A DNA stretch of 64,000 bases, taken from positions 109,837,366 to 109,901,365 of the forward strand of contig OZ021721.1 in assembly GCA_963978545.1 (NCBI GenBank). The letters are read 5' to 3'. Both the position numbers and the translations under genes were made by a program. The stretch is from Linyphia triangularis. Its lineage: Eukaryota; Arthropoda; Arachnida; Araneae; Linyphiidae. Positions 1 through 11,946 of this stretch are shown piece by piece. Position 1 is the stretch's first letter, and every line of letters begins with the position of its first letter. The notes beneath the pieces were generated by a model, which saw only the letters and a list, made by a program, of their open reading frames with translations, searched no databases and was not told the origin of the DNA.

Positions 1-102
1 AGATATTATGCAGAACACTTAAACACAACAAGTTTTGAAATAGAACATAAGTTAACTTATTGCAAAGAAATATTAAAGTTAAAAAATACAAGATAAGTAG
101 TT

Positions 103-1440
103 CTATAGGGATAGCTTGTTAGGCACTTTAACAGTTCGACCACTTCTAGTAGTAGATGGAACATTGCTCACAGTTTCAAGTGGAACACTATTTGTTATAT
201 TTTGACGAATGTTATTTTTCACAAGCTTATCTCTTGACCAGTCCTCATTTGCAAACACTTCCAAATGATATAACCTTTGGGCTGCTCTGAGCAACTCGCC
301 TTGTTGAGTTTTCAGCCTAACTCGACGCACTACTCCATCAACTCCTGGTAATGTCTCAATTACTCTACCGAGTGGCCACAGCACCCTTTTCTTGTTATCA
401 TCTCCAATTAGCACAATGTCACCTTCTGTCAAGGGTTGAAATGTCTTCTTTTTCTGTCTAGAGCACAGTGCTCCTAAATATTCCTGTCGAAACCTTGCTC
501 GGAAAGCTTCTCTAATAGTTTGAAGGTAGTATATCCTTCTTCTCAAATAGTTGGGATCAGGTTGAGTACTGATATCAGGTACAAAACTGCTTTTTATCTC
601 TTTTAGAAAATCTGCTGATCTAATGGCAGTAAGAGTTGAGTCAGATGACACCTTTGTCAAAGGCCTTTCATTCAGAATGCATTCACAGTTGCATAAAGCA
701 GTTTGCATCTCTTCATGGGTTAGACTTGCTTGACCTAAGGTTTTCTTCAAAATATTGTTCATCATACTAACAAGTCTTTCATAAAACCCTTCTCACCAAG
801 GAGCACTGGGAGGTATAAATCTCCACTGCATCTTTTTATCTCTTGCTTTATCACAAACCTTATTAAAATCAGTACATGAAAGTGTCTTTGCTGCTCCAGT
901 AAAATTAGTTCCATTGTCACTGTATAATATAGAAGGCTTTCCTCTTCTGGCAACAAAACGATGGAAACATAATAAGAATGTTTCAGTCGACAGTGATGTG
1001 ACCAGTTCAAGATGAACTGCTCTATAGACCCAACAGGTAAAAAGGCAGATCCACCCCTTTGAGCCGTCTTTCAAAATCAAATGACTAGCAAAATCCACCC
1101 TAGTCACGTGAAAAATATTTGCATCTTGAACTCTATCAGCAGGTGGTTGTGCAGTTGGGGGATTTACATGTTTTGCAGAAAACCGCTTAGATATCACACA
1201 AAATCTCAATGCAGATTTGACAGTTCTTCTTCCACAAAGAAGCCAAAATCTTTCTCTCGGGGAATTCAAAGTGTAGGTAACACCTGCATGTCCTTTTTTC
1301 TTATGTTCAGCTAACACTAAACTCTTCACAATAGGATGATCTCCAGGTAAAATAACAGGTGTTTTAAACTCTTCATAATCCTCTCTTCTACATAAGGTAC
1401 TGTACTTTTTAACTTAATGATGCCCTTTTCATCGAAAAAT
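103..1440 (-). pseudogene. BEL/Pao pol remnant: integrase zinc-binding, integrase core, DUF5641-like tail
   Basis: The upstream part (1329 to 796) carries an H..H..C..C integrase zinc-binding region (EHKKKGHAG, then paired Cys), the first catalytic Asp in VDFASHL and the second in YSDNGTNF. The expected FIPPSAPW motif follows and is broken immediately after its Trp by a TGA at 793-795. The same frame then stays open to the stop at 103 and continues with GFYERLV, NERPLT, and the DUF5641-type LTEGDIVLI and WPLGRVIE motifs. So one nonsense codon separates the two halves. The frame reads back to about 1390, where a frameshift separates it from the RNase H side. Confidence 0.85.
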
Positions 1441-1461
1441 ATGTCTAGTGACTTTAAACAT

Positions 1462-2160
1462 TTATCTGCAACTCCTGTAAATGACTCTTGTTGGATTAGA
1501 TAAACAATGGACAATGGTTTTCTCGGCTTCATCTATCTCATTTACAGAAATATTACCTTTTCTTTTTGTCTGATTTAGGCAATTGTAAAAAAATCTCTTC
1601 ATCCATGTTACAGTGTGCAAAATCTTCTTATAATCAGAAATATGTGAACCCAACAAACTTGTTACTTCAAAGTTCATCATTGAAGCTGTGACACCTTTCT
1701 TCCTTTCACAGTTCACTTCTTCTTCATTAATTATTTCTTCAGATGAGGGCCACATTTCTCGAGACAAGTGTAGTCAGTCTGGCCCCTCCCACCATTTCAA
1801 TCTCATCAATTGTTGAGCAGAACATCCCCTACTAGGCAAATCAACAGAGTTTATAGACCCAGGAACATGTCTCCGGGAATCGCTATCTGTCGGCTCTCTT
1901 ATTTCCCCCACTCTATTATGGACAAAATTTCCCCATGGTTTTTTTCTTTTTATCCATGCTATAAGAGTTGTTGAATCGGACCAGAAATATACTTCATCAC
2001 ATGCTATTTCAATTAAAATAGTAGTTGAGAGACAAGATGCTATGGTTACTGCCAGGAGTTCTAACTTGATTTCACCATGGTGCTCGAAATTCAACATTTG
2101 GATTATATCTTTCGAGATATAAGTTCTTTCAGAACCTGTGTCAATAATAGCTCTTACAAG
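1462..2160 (-). pseudogene. BEL/Pao pol remnant: protease active site fused to RNase H, RT missing
   Basis: The frame opens with an aspartic protease motif (IIDTGSERTYIS, about 2150-2107) and passes through MLNFEHHGEI directly into KLELLAVTIAS, the start of the RNase H-like domain. It continues with FWSDSTTLIAWI and VPGSINSVDLPSRG. In intact family members several hundred residues of reverse transcriptase lie between these motifs; here the joint falls near 2060-2070 and the frame is kept. A further stretch (MSREMWPSSEE, 1767 to 1462) is a linker toward integrase. A frameshift near 2155-2169 separates this from the zinc-knuckle frame. Confidence 0.8.
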
Positions 2161-2687
2161 TATTTCTCATTCCAATTCTTTATGCGTAAAACTAGAGTTT
2201 GCAACAAAACTTCAGAACGAAGTGAATGGCTGGTCAATACATTTTCTCCTACAACACTTTCAGTTGTCTTACTCTCATGGCTTTGAGAAACATTACCCCC
2301 TCCTCTGCACAGAAGTACATTATCCCTTTTACCACACTTAAAACATGACTTCATTTTACATTTTTGTACTTGGTGTCCTTGGTTCAGACACAAGAAACAA
2401 CAACGAGAATTAGCCACAGCAATTTCTCTTTCTTCAACTGTCCAGTTTCTTGCTTGCTCACATTGCCAAGAATTGTGTTGGTTTGCACATAACAGGCATA
2501 GTTTCTTCTCTTGTGGTGTAACAAACAACTCTGATGTTGACGGTGTATGTGAAGATTTACCAAATTTTGTTCTCAGGTTCTGATGTTTATCATTTCTAAA
2601 AACTCTCTTTTCAGAATCATCTGTACCTTTGACAATTGTCTGAGAAGCAATGTCAACTCGTTCTTCTGCTTCTACTTCACCCTCCAA
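2154..2687 (-). pseudogene. BEL/Pao gag C-terminal part with zinc knuckles
   Basis: This 177-residue reading frame carries Cys/His clusters typical of BEL/Pao gag: LLCANQHNSWQCEQA, then CFLCLNQGHQVQKC and SCFKCGKR. They are probably nucleic-acid-binding knuckles that would help package the element RNA. The C-terminal residues VLLQTLVLRI are the usual lead-in to the aspartic protease, which continues in another frame below 2160. It overlaps the neighbouring gag fragment end by 11 bases in another frame, so the original gag has at least one frameshift near 2680. Confidence 0.8.
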
Positions 2688-3330
2688 AAACTCTTAACAA
2701 AAAATCCAGGTCAGTCTTGTTAATAACTTCTGTTCCTTCAACTTTTGGAACAATAGGGTTGACAGACCGTCTCAAAACAGCCCATTGATTATACAATTTT
2801 CTTAAGGAAATATTTCCTAACTTCTGTTTTTGTAAAACAATAGATATTAAGTCCCTCACATACAGCTGAATTAACAATTCTTCTTTACCATAACTTGACT
2901 TTAATTGTTTCAAAGCCTTTGAATAACTTTCTCCCCATGGAGGGAAACTATTTACTAATTCCTCAGCACACGAACCTTTTTGCATTGCCTGACTGAGATA
3001 CGAAAATTTATCATGGTCATCCAACTGCACATTGCTATCAATTTTTTTGAATTGACCTCAGAAGCCTAGCCAGTTTTTTAAATTTCCGTCAAATGTAGGA
3101 AGTTTGATTTTAGGATATTGCATTAGCGAATTTGAATGACCTACCGAGCTACACACAGACATATTGTCTCTCTCTTTTTCACACAAATAGACAAATTCCT
3201 CTAATTTAAACTCAAAGGCTCGGTATCTGTCAAGGTATTTTTCAGATTCGTTGATCTCTTTATTGACTTCATCTTCATTGTGTACTTTACGAAAAAATTC
3301 ATCTCTTACCTTTTCTTCTGACAAAGCAGC
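2677..3330 (-). pseudogene. BEL/Pao gag N-terminal part (DUF1759-like)
   Basis: Two fragments (3324 to 3058 and 3030 to 2677) match the DUF1759 pattern: an acidic helical leader, then PKIKLPTFDGNLKNWLGF, then DDHDKFSYLSQAM and a region ending KALKQLKSSYGKEEL. This is the capsid-like domain of Pao elements. A short frameshifted gap at 3031-3057 splits them. Some of the gag N terminus may extend above 3324, but no clean frame or obvious start is visible there. Confidence 0.75.
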
Positions 3331-3527
3331 AATTTTCCTTTTTCTCCGATAACCTTCAACTTGAGGAATTTCCGCTCATTATTTAAGTTGGCTTCAGTAT
3401 TTTCAAATTTGTTGCACCCTTGTGTAAACAACCGGTGATGCTGTGTTCTAGCTTGCTTAAACAATTCCATTATACCTTGGCACAAAACCAGTAGACTCCC
3501 ACGAAACCGAAAACAAAGTTCAGAGTT

Positions 3528-3542
3528 CTGTCGCGGACTCCA
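3528..3542 (-). promoter_or_regulatory. Putative primer-binding site
   Basis: On the minus strand the sequence is TGGAGTCCGCGACAG. It begins with TGG, the complement of a tRNA CCA end, and lies two bases downstream of the proposed LTR end. Position and composition fit a minus-strand DNA priming site. The tRNA species is not identified. Confidence 0.5.
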
Positions 3543-3544
3543 TA

Positions 3545-3785
3545 TGTCTAAAAACAGACCTCAAAAACTCAGAAGCAAATCAGAAGACTCCAAAATCAGT
3601 GCTTAAGTTACTTCATAGCTTAAAAATAATAGAACTCAGATTATTTTTAGTCTCTCAAAAACACAAACATCACCAAACTTTATTCCACCAATTCGCAATG
3701 CCAGATGCAAAAACAAGATATAAACAAAATTAAACATGTTGCCAGGTACAAAAAAACTATTTAAAATAATACATAATATCTGACA
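3545..3785 (-). repeat. Putative 5' LTR of the BEL/Pao element
   Basis: Read on the minus strand, the 241-bp segment begins TGTCAGATA and ends TTTTTAGACA, giving TG...CA ends. It contains AATAAA (minus strand, near 3683), as expected of an LTR polyadenylation signal, and is followed by a primer-binding-like sequence. Its partner LTR is off the window, so the boundaries are inferred rather than shown by duplication. Confidence 0.5.
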
Positions 3786-6700
3786 CTAGGAATATGTAAA
3801 AATAAATAATTCAATCACTTACTCAACAAAAATGTATTTTGTGTACAGAAAATTACATATTTTGAAATTAAAAAAAAATTTAAGAAGCACACTTGGGTGG
3901 AAAAAAAAAGAACATTATGTGTCTTGCACATTAACTGTGTGCCTTAATGAAACATTTCCTTTGGGCCTTCTTTGAAACAGGTTGGAGGAGAAAACATTGC
4001 TTTGACTTTGGTATCACAAAATTTGTCTTTTTTAACCAGAATGAATTTAGTCTACATTGTCAGTTCCTGCAACTTCAAATTCCCCTTCTAAAATGTTACC
4101 TACTCACACGTATAAAAAAGTCATTCCCTCTGCATATGCTGTTCATTTATGGTTTTAAATATGTAATTTCCTCAAGATGTTCGTCTTCTTCATTTTGTAT
4201 AAATATCTTTGGATATTTTAAAACTTGCCGACATTTTTGTATCAACGTTTTGAAATGAAATCTTGTTCTAACTTCTTTTTTTATACACCAATGCTGTTAT
4301 GGTAAAATTGAATTATTTTGTCATTTAACTGAAATGAGAAGTTATATTTAAACTATATATTATTTTTAACTCATAGCATAAAATGATTGTAGTACTTATA
4401 TTATTTAGGGTATCATGAATGTTATTGCTATAATTTAATAATTTGGATATGGTGCCTTAATGTTATAGCTATTTTATTGTTACAAATATATATGATGTTG
4501 CATTTAGTATATGTATAGATTTTAAAATAAATACTTATTTATCTGATTTTGTTTATCTATTTCTTACATGGAGAGAGATATTTATATAAACATGTAAAAA
4601 AAAATATATTCTTTAATTTCAAATGGTAAATAGATATTGTTATATATCTGTTATTTTTATTGTGTGAGGTACACATATATTAATTTTGATCTAAATTTGA
4701 GCTGGAGTTATGGAATTTTGTAATGGTGTGTACCATATACTGCTTTTCACATCTGCAAAACTAAACTTTGTGGAGCTCTACATCTTGTGATAGATCGTCT
4801 TGCACGCACATATTTTTTTTATATCCAAATTTGAATTGGAGATATGGAATTTGGCAACATGGTGGTAATTTGGCAACAAGACATGCAAGGAAGAGACCTT
4901 GCATGTCTGCAAAATTAAACTTTGTGTAGATCTACATCTTGCAAGTATTATTTAAATAGCTATACTCTATTGCATTTGCTAATTGATGCAAAGGGGGAAA
5001 GAAGGTGTACTTTATTTTGAAGACTTTTTTTTTGTAAAGTTTTCAACATAAGTTTGTTGTTATAAGGTATTAATGTTAAATTAAACTAAAAATTTCAATG
5101 ACCATACTATAATATTCCATATTAGAATGTAGAATCTAAAAAAATGTCATAATACCAAGTTTCTTAAATTTTTGCTGAGGGGTTAATTATTTTCTTTCGG
5201 AATTATAAATGACAAAAACCTTGCCGACCAACAAAACATCAGATTTTTTTGGAGGGGGGGGGGGGGAATTAATGGTTAAAAAATAATATTTTTGTAAACT
5301 TGGTTTAAAATAATAGCTTGTGAAAACTCAAACATAAATATCATGTACATTTTATATCGGTGTCAATTATTGATTGAATAATATTTAAAAAAGAAATTTG
5401 CTAATTGTTTTTCTCTATTATTAATAGAATTTTCAAACATTCAAGAGACACAATACCACTTTATCTTTTATTTTTATTATTGAATGCATAAATAAAAAAA
5501 ATAAATGTTCTTTATTTGAATTTATATGAATAAACAATATTTCACAAAAAGAAATCAAAAATATCAAGGAAAGATTTGCATACGGTTCTTTTATTGCGAG
5601 CAACAATAAATACTGTGAAGAGATATAGGTCGGCAATCAAAATTCAATTCTTTTCCATTAAGTAGAATTTCTCCTTACCACACCAAGAAAAAAGTGATTA
5701 TTCATAATTTAAAATATATACCCAGTATTTTTTTTTTTTTAATTTTAGTATAAAAATAAATACATAATAAAAGTAAGTAGGTCATTTACAAAAAATAAGT
5801 ACTTGCTTTATATTTGAAATAATAAGCTATGCATACGAATAAATATAAAAAAATGTATTTCAAAACTATTTTTGCTTTAAGTTTTAAATATAACATCTGT
5901 TATCATTTTGAGAGAAATTTAAGCAGTCTTCGTTGTTGATCAGAAGATTTAAAACCAACCAGGCACCTTGATGTATTAAAACTGCATTTTAAAATGAAAG
6001 TGGTTTTCTAACTCAAAGTTGAAAAACGTCTTTTCAGAGCTTTGATAAGCATGCAGTTTAATTGACAAATAAGCAAATTTGACTTGCTTCTAATTATATT
6101 GTTATAGCAGTTCAACTTAAACTTAAAGTCACGTTTTGAAATTGAGCAAAGGAATACCCGAAATTCGTTGAGCCTTTTTAATTAGTCATTACCCTGGCTA
6201 AAATTCCCAACTTCCGAGATTATTTGTGGGAGGTTCAGACCTTCGTACACATTCATAAGGTCCTTCTTCTTCAAACTGGGAATAATAAGAAAATAATTCC
6301 CGAAAAATTCATAAATATTTTTGAGCTGTAGGCCTTTTTAAAGTTTTGGCCACAACTAGAAGAAGGATCTGAATCAGAAAAGAACAACATTCCGGTTACT
6401 TCGGCGATTTTCAAAGGAATATTTGGCCATGTTCCCTTGTTCAATGTTAAGAATTATGTGCAAATACAATGTTAAATGTGTATACAATATTTAAAATCAG
6501 ATTATTTTTTTCTACTTACCCGGGGCAACACATTGGTAAAAAAAAATCGGGATTCTAGCTAAAATAGAAGCTGAGGTATGATATCCTCAGGCCCTCCTTA
6601 CAGTCATCCTCAGGCCCTCCTCTGGACCTCCAAGAGTGGGTTACAATTTCGATTTAAATTTATAACCTGGCATATTCACCATTTAATTCATTGTGTAACT

Positions 6701-7029
6701 TTACAATTCATATTCAAATCCATATACATTCTTTTACATTAGGTATCGCAAACATGGGAATCCTCAGTTCGCACCCAAAGGCGATTGTGTGAGTGTAAGG
6801 AAAAAGGCTTAGATTAAAATATATAACTTGGCATCCCATTGCGGTCCCAAATTAAAATCCACATATTTTTGTAGAGAATTAAAGTACTTATCATACACTT
6901 CCTAAATTCATCAAATTTTGTGCAATTGCGACACTCGAACATGCAACATATATTATTTGAGGCGGATTACAAACAATTATTGGTATTCGGGTTTTATTGG
7001 AATCGAATGGAGTTTCAATTTCTTTACTT
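3786..7029. other. AT-rich non-coding stretch
   Basis: No credible gene is seen; reading frames are short, low-complexity and lack recognisable motifs. Visible details are a G homopolymer near 5253-5266, a diverged repeat pair at 4690-4945, and a short direct duplication of a CCTCAGGCCCTCCT motif near 6585-6622. Confidence 0.6.
4690..4945 (+). repeat. Two diverged direct repeat units
   Basis: Two segments of about 110 bp share 'aaatttga.ttggag.tatggaatttt' and, further on, 'aaactttgtg..gatctacatcttg'. They start near 4690 and 4826. They are an imperfect local duplication of unknown origin. Confidence 0.5.
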
Positions 7030-7115
7030 AACCCTTTGACATACAATGTCGTCTCGGAGATGTCATTCATTTCATGTGCCATTGTAGACTTTGCCGTCTC
7101 CGAGACGTCAAGAAC
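7030..7115 (+). repeat. Fragment related to the TTAA MITE family B
   Basis: Begins TTAACCCTTTGACATAC and carries the hairpin-forming pair ATGTCGTCTCGGAGA / CCGTCTCCGAGACGTC. This resembles the end of the element at 26963-27322, which has its own GACGTGTCTCAGACGTC hairpin. No second TTAA terminus is seen, so it is a half element. Confidence 0.4.
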
Positions 7116-7155
7116 TGCCTTCGGTGAACACCGGGCAGTATATTATTAGGTTATC

Positions 7156-7909
7156 CAGGGATGTAAGAGCTGCTCCAATTGCGCCGAAGTGCGCCAAACT
7201 GACTACTCTGCTCCAAACTGAGCCAAAAACCTCTTTTCGGCCAAGATTGTGCCGAACTGCGCCAAAAAATCCTTTTTTGACTTCAAAATCTACTTGTCGA
7301 GAATTTTGGCTCGAAATTATTCAAAATTATCATGGAATGTCGCCAATAAAGCGATAAAGACCCATCGAACTTTGTATACAGTTAAATTATTTTGGATTAT
7401 TGGGAAGAACTTCTATAGGTAATTTAAAGAAAAAAATCTTATTTCATCAAAAGTTAAAAGTAGTTCTAACTGAGATTATTTTGAAAAACTTTCAGTGATG
7501 AACCGAACCTTATGATTGGTTGGTTGGTTAGTTTTTGTCGCGCAAAAGCAACACTAGGACCATGCTGTGCCCCGAACCTTATGTTATCATTGAAAACTTC
7601 CTAATATTTTAATTGTTGGCAAAGATGTTAATAAATGTCATGGTTTTTAATTTATTTTTTGAGTAATGCAATCAAATTAATTAATGTAAATTTAAAATGC
7701 AAACTTATTTATATAATGAACAAGTTACACATTTTTTTTTACTTTAAATTAATTTGAAATATCAAGGTTGAATCATACAAAAATATTTGCTGCATTACTA
7801 ATTTAAATGTAATAATTTACTGCTCCAAAACTACATTTTGCTGCTCCAAAATCTTATTTTTACTGCTCCGACAGTGCTCCAAAATCACATTTTGGTACTT
7901 GCATCACTG
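7156..7909. mobile_element. Non-autonomous hAT-like element
   Basis: The ends are CAGGGATGTAAGAG and, as reverse complement of the right end, CAGTGATGCAAGTACC; this is the CAG.G.TG style of hAT termini. GGTTATC flanks both sides (7149-7155 and 7910-7916), giving a target duplication of 7 bp, or 8 with one mismatch. The interior is rich in TGCTCCAAAA and GCGCCAAA words and holds no transposase frame. A micro-element is inserted at 7515-7571. Confidence 0.6.
7515..7571 (-). mobile_element. 57-bp micro-SINE with target duplication
   Basis: The insert lies between two perfect 12-bp copies of CCGAACCTTATG (7503-7514 and 7572-7583). In element orientation it starts with a GGCRCAG stem half, runs through a GTCCTAGTGTTGCT loop to a GCGCG stem half, and ends in an AACCAACC tail. 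There is no tRNA-like head. Two more inserts of nearly the same length are at 53456-53511 and 57151-57209. Confidence 0.75.
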
Positions 7910-7916
7910 GGTTATC

Positions 7917-8704
7917 TAATTCGGTCGTGCATCGATGCTGTTTTGTTTAGACTGTTGAAGGTGCTTTCCCCATCTCAACAGTACCGATAAAAAAAAAATC
8001 GCATCTGTAAACAGAAAGAAGCGCAATTAAAGCTGTAGTCAGTATAGCAGTGATCTCTGAAATAATCCGGGTATATTCACTGCACAAACTTGAAACTATA
8101 AATGAGAACATCTCCATGGTTGATATTGCCTTTTCTTGATTTATTTGAAGACAGAAGACAACCACGATAAAAGACAGGAAATTAATTATTTGTTTAAAAT
8201 AAATCCATGCTGATCCTATGTTCTCGTTAGGGTCGCATCATTATCTAATGTTTCGGCACCAGGCAATTTTATTTGTATGTCATGGGATTAATTCCTTCGA
8301 ATGACTTCCGATTAGCATTAATTTCACATTTTCATGAATAGGACAAACACAGACGATGTGTGTGTTCCTCTTGCCCAGAACACTTTTTTGGTCGTATATC
8401 AGCAAACTTAGAAAACACAAATTTTAAAATCTAGAAACTTGTCCTAATATTTAACAAAAGAACCGCGAAGAAAATCTTCACCGTTTAATTCTTTTAGGAA
8501 AAAAAAAATCACATTCAATTCACTACATTCTTTTACTTTTGATATCGTGAATAAGGGAACATGGGTGCCGCGCCGCCAGGAACACCTTCCTGCCGTAGTT
8601 TTTTTTTTTCTATGCAAATCGTTAATTTTTCAGAAATGTTTATTGCATTTTCTAATGAAATGTTAAAATCTATGTATTATTATACTCTTTGAAAATAATT
8701 AAAA
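7917..8704. other. Non-coding stretch without recognised features
   Basis: No gene or clear element. The phrase 'cattcttttac...atatcg' near 8525 resembles 6728-6747, suggesting an old repeat shared with that region. Confidence 0.5.
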
Positions 8705-9310
8705 CTAGGGGTGTGGAAAATCGCACAACTTTTAATTACACTATGATATTGGTCACTGCATTAAAATTTGATTAGGTGTTATTTACCGTTTTTATATTTT
8801 CACTCATTTAAATAAAAATGGCCAGTTCGGCGATATTTTTGCAATAATTTTTACATGGACAAAAAAAAAATTGGTGATATTATTCTGTAGATATTACATT
8901 GTCCTTTCTTGTGCGTCAAACCGAAAAAAATCAATCGTTGATGGGCGATGCTCAAGGGCAGGAGGCTCTGTGTTGAAGGCACTCGTTTTTCAATTTTGTA
9001 CGCTTTTACAGCATTTCCACTGGAATTTTGGAAGTAGGGACTGTTAGAACATCTTAAAAGGCATTAGCACAGAGATTTTAATCAAAATCATTAGAGCCGT
9101 TTTTTAGAAATGGCTGAAAAATATGATTTTTTCATGATTTCAACCTTATGCGCTTACGCAATTTTGACGAAAACCTTAATGGTAGGTCCTATGACCACAA
9201 CTAACCCGCACACCAAATTTGAACATTGTAGGCCAATTTGTTCGGAAGTTATGCTTACCAGATACTTACAGACACACATACATTTTTTCTAGACCACTTT
9301 TTTTAAAATC
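8705..9310 (+). repeat. Dispersed repeat R1, copy 1
   Basis: Begins CTAGGGGTGTGGAAAATCG and runs through 'caatcgttgatgggcgatgct', 'attttaatcaaaat' and 'ttttttctagaccac'. The same succession appears in reverse at 17885-18675. It has no coding capacity. The superfamily is not determined; copy 2 has a hairpin near one end (17861-17887), which leaves a Helitron possible but unproven. Confidence 0.7.
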
Positions 9311-11231
9311 AGAAGGTTCCAAACGAAGAGAAATGCAAAAAAAAAAAAAAAAAAAATAATAATAATAATAATAGTAATAATTTTTTTTTACTGAATACTA
9401 CTGTACTTTTATTAACTTATGTAAACATACGGGTAATGAAAGTAAAAAATGCACGGGGGGTACATATTTTTTTGAATCGTCTCCTATGTAGTTTTTATTT
9501 GGTACCAAGGACAATCCTGTTAAAGAAAATAAACAAGTAAGAAAATAAATAAGTATTTTCTTTAGTGTTTTTTATCATCCAACTGAATTTTGAGGTATTC
9601 TAGAGACAGTGTTTCGAACAGAGGAACCAGAAGACAAATACGAAAGAGTAAAATTTTATTTCTTCCAAATGAAAGAAATAATGAAAAAAAATTCAAAAAT
9701 GAAACTTAGGTAGCATTGGAAATTCTCTATTGAATTCTAAAAATAGATTTCAAGGTCTCGTTTATAATGCCTAGGGAATAAAAAGCAAAGCATTTTCCAA
9801 GAATATTGAGAAAACAATACAGAAAATGATTACCCAATAAAGGTAATAAATATCTCTTCCATCCAGTCCTTAATAGCCCTAGACACCATGTGGGTCAAAA
9901 AGTAGCTTAAAAAAAGAAAAAGGAAATACGCAAGAGACTAAAGAAATAAAAACAAAATAAGGGCTAGAAGAATTTGAGGGGTTAGCTTATTCTGAAGAAA
10001 AATCCGGGTCTTTTTGTTAATATTGTGTGATAATTTCGCACTCTAAAAGTATAAGCAAAGGAGTTCACCAAGTAAGAAGGGAATTAGTAACACAAGCTTT
10101 CTATTATTTGAAAAAAGGGACAAAATTTTTCGATCACTGCTGAAGAAGCAGAGCCAACAATAGAGATAATGACCTTAAAGACCAATTAATGAACAAACGA
10201 GGTTTTTATTAAAAAAAAGTTATATAAGGAAAACAGTAGGGGGAGTGAGGAAAATAATATTAATGAGAATGCAATTAAGTGTTAAATACGCACGTTCTAT
10301 AAAATAATCCTCTCGCTTATAATAAAGCATTAGTTCACTTCAGCTATAAAAGTAAACTGAAAATATATAAAAAAAATAATAACTGGATTGTTTTTTTCCC
10401 AATATTTAGTTTAAAACCCCTTGAAAACTATCCTTAATCATTGAATGGTAGCTCACTTAAAGGGGGGGGGGGGAGTGCAAATAACTAAATTTGTTCATAT
10501 TGCCCCCCCCCCCCCCTTGAAATTGTAACCTATATACGCCTCTGAAACAAATGTGCATTATAGCAGGAGAAAGTAGCTTCAAATTGACGTATAATGTAAG
10601 AAAATTTATGTATTTTTGAAAAAAAATAAAAATACCTCTTTTTGAGATCAAATTGTCAAGGTCTAATTGTCTGACCTTCAAATGAAAAATTTTGTAAATA
10701 GGAGTGAATGATACATCATAAGAAAGCCCAAATCTTCACCTTTTTTTGACATCAAAATCACTGTTATATGGTAATTAGGGATAAAATTATGTACAAATTT
10801 GTAAAGCATGAAATGCAAAATTTTGCGGTTTTGACCCATTTTAAAGCTTCGTATTTCAGAAACCAAACGTGATTCAAACTTAATATTTGGCATTTTTTGT
10901 TCTCTATAAATCCAACAGATGAGCAAAATTTTATTAAATTCTGAATTCGTCGGGTTGCGAGCTGGATTGATTTGTCATGGAACATGCGGTTTGTTAACCT
11001 TTGTAGGTAAACATGTGGTTTGTTAATCTTTTATGAGTAAAACCTTTTGTTTCTCAAACAACACTCTGACTCTACTGACTTAATGACCTCATATATAAAT
11101 GGTTGAAGACGAGTATAGTAGATTGTAAACTTTTATTAGAGGTTTTCAATTTTTATGTTTCCAATTGTTTTTTCTTGTTGAATATTAGTATTTCAATATT
11201 GTTCCACTGCCTTTTCACTTTACACTATGTA
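9311..11231. other. AT-rich non-coding stretch with homopolymers
   Basis: No gene is supported. It holds an A-run followed by AAT repeats (about 9338-9372) and an unusual G12 / C14 pair at 10462-10516. Short frames on the minus strand near 10457-10985 have no recognisable motifs and are rich in F, K, I and N as expected of chance frames in AT-rich DNA. Confidence 0.55.
10462..10516. repeat. Facing poly-G and poly-C tracts
   Basis: About 12 G (10462-10473) and about 14 C (10503-10516) are separated by 29 bases. The two could pair as a G:C hairpin. Exact tract lengths are assembly-sensitive. Confidence 0.7.
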
Positions 11232-11901
11232 CAGTACCCAAAAAAAAACAAAAAACAGAACGATGGCTATATCTTTTGTTCTAATTGTTGAAATAACAAA
11301 CAAAAGGTACCGTTGTAAATCGTGAAAGGTTTTTATTAATTGTATGTAGTTTTTTTTATCATGAAGGGTCATCTACATATTAAAACAGAACCAAACTTTA
11401 AAAAGTTCAATAGCAACCTCATAATATTATTCCATATTTGGATTCAGCATTAAAAAAGAATGCGAAATACAAAAATTCGTAATTTTCTAATGAATGGTTT
11501 GTAATTTAAATGATAAAAAGAAAATGATAAATTAATGTTAAATAAAAAAGTTGGTTTTTTGGCAATAAATACTTAAATAATTAATATATTTCAGTAAATT
11601 TTTTTTTTCAAAAGGTAGTTTGTAAATGGCCAAACATAAATAGCAATCAGCTTTTGAATCAATTTCTTTTTTAATAATTAATTATTAATTAATAAAGCAA
11701 TTAAAAAATTTTTTTGAATAGAAACATATATTTTTTTTGCTTTCATTAGATTTACCATGGTCTAAAACCCCCCCATAATTTTTTTCTTTCCTTTTTGACT
11801 ATTAGTTCTCGATTTTTTAGAGAAAATGTAAAAAAACTCTCACTTTAAGGGACCGTATAGTAGACGACTTTTGAAAACTATCAAAGATTAATTCAAGGTA
11901 A

Positions 11902-11940
11902 ACTAGAGGTGTGGAAAATCGCATAACGTTCAGTTATCGT
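11902..11940 (+). repeat. Short end fragment of repeat R1
   Basis: ACTAGAGGTGTGGAAAATCG followed by 'cataacgttcagttatcg' matches the first about 35 bp of R1 at 8705. Only this end is present; the adjoining sequence is a fold-back element. Confidence 0.45.
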
Positions 11941-11946
11941 ATAACC

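Larger units (their letters stand above)
1..3785 (-). mobile_element. BEL/Pao LTR retrotransposon, RT-deleted, 3' end outside window
   Basis: Read on the minus strand, the parts lie in order from 3785 down to 1: LTR, primer-binding site, gag (DUF1759-like), zinc knuckles, aspartic protease motif, RNase H, integrase, DUF5641-like region. That order is diagnostic of BEL/Pao elements. The copy is dead: there are frameshifts near 1390 and 2160, an in-frame stop at 793-795, and no reverse transcriptase between protease and RNase H. The 3' LTR must lie left of position 1, because no second LTR is seen in 1-102. The deletion makes the copy non-autonomous. Class assignment rests on domain order and recognisable motifs. 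Confidence 0.9.

Noticed and set aside
1081..1314. Plus-strand frame within the BEL/Pao element
   Set aside because: It lies opposite the recognisable integrase frame on the minus strand.
3947..4258. 103-residue plus-strand frame
   Set aside because: F/C/H-rich, no motif, no neighbouring splice or codon evidence; expected by chance in AT-rich DNA.
7091..7357. 88-residue plus-strand frame
   Set aside because: It overlaps the end of the hAT-like element and its GCGCCAAA words; no protein motif.
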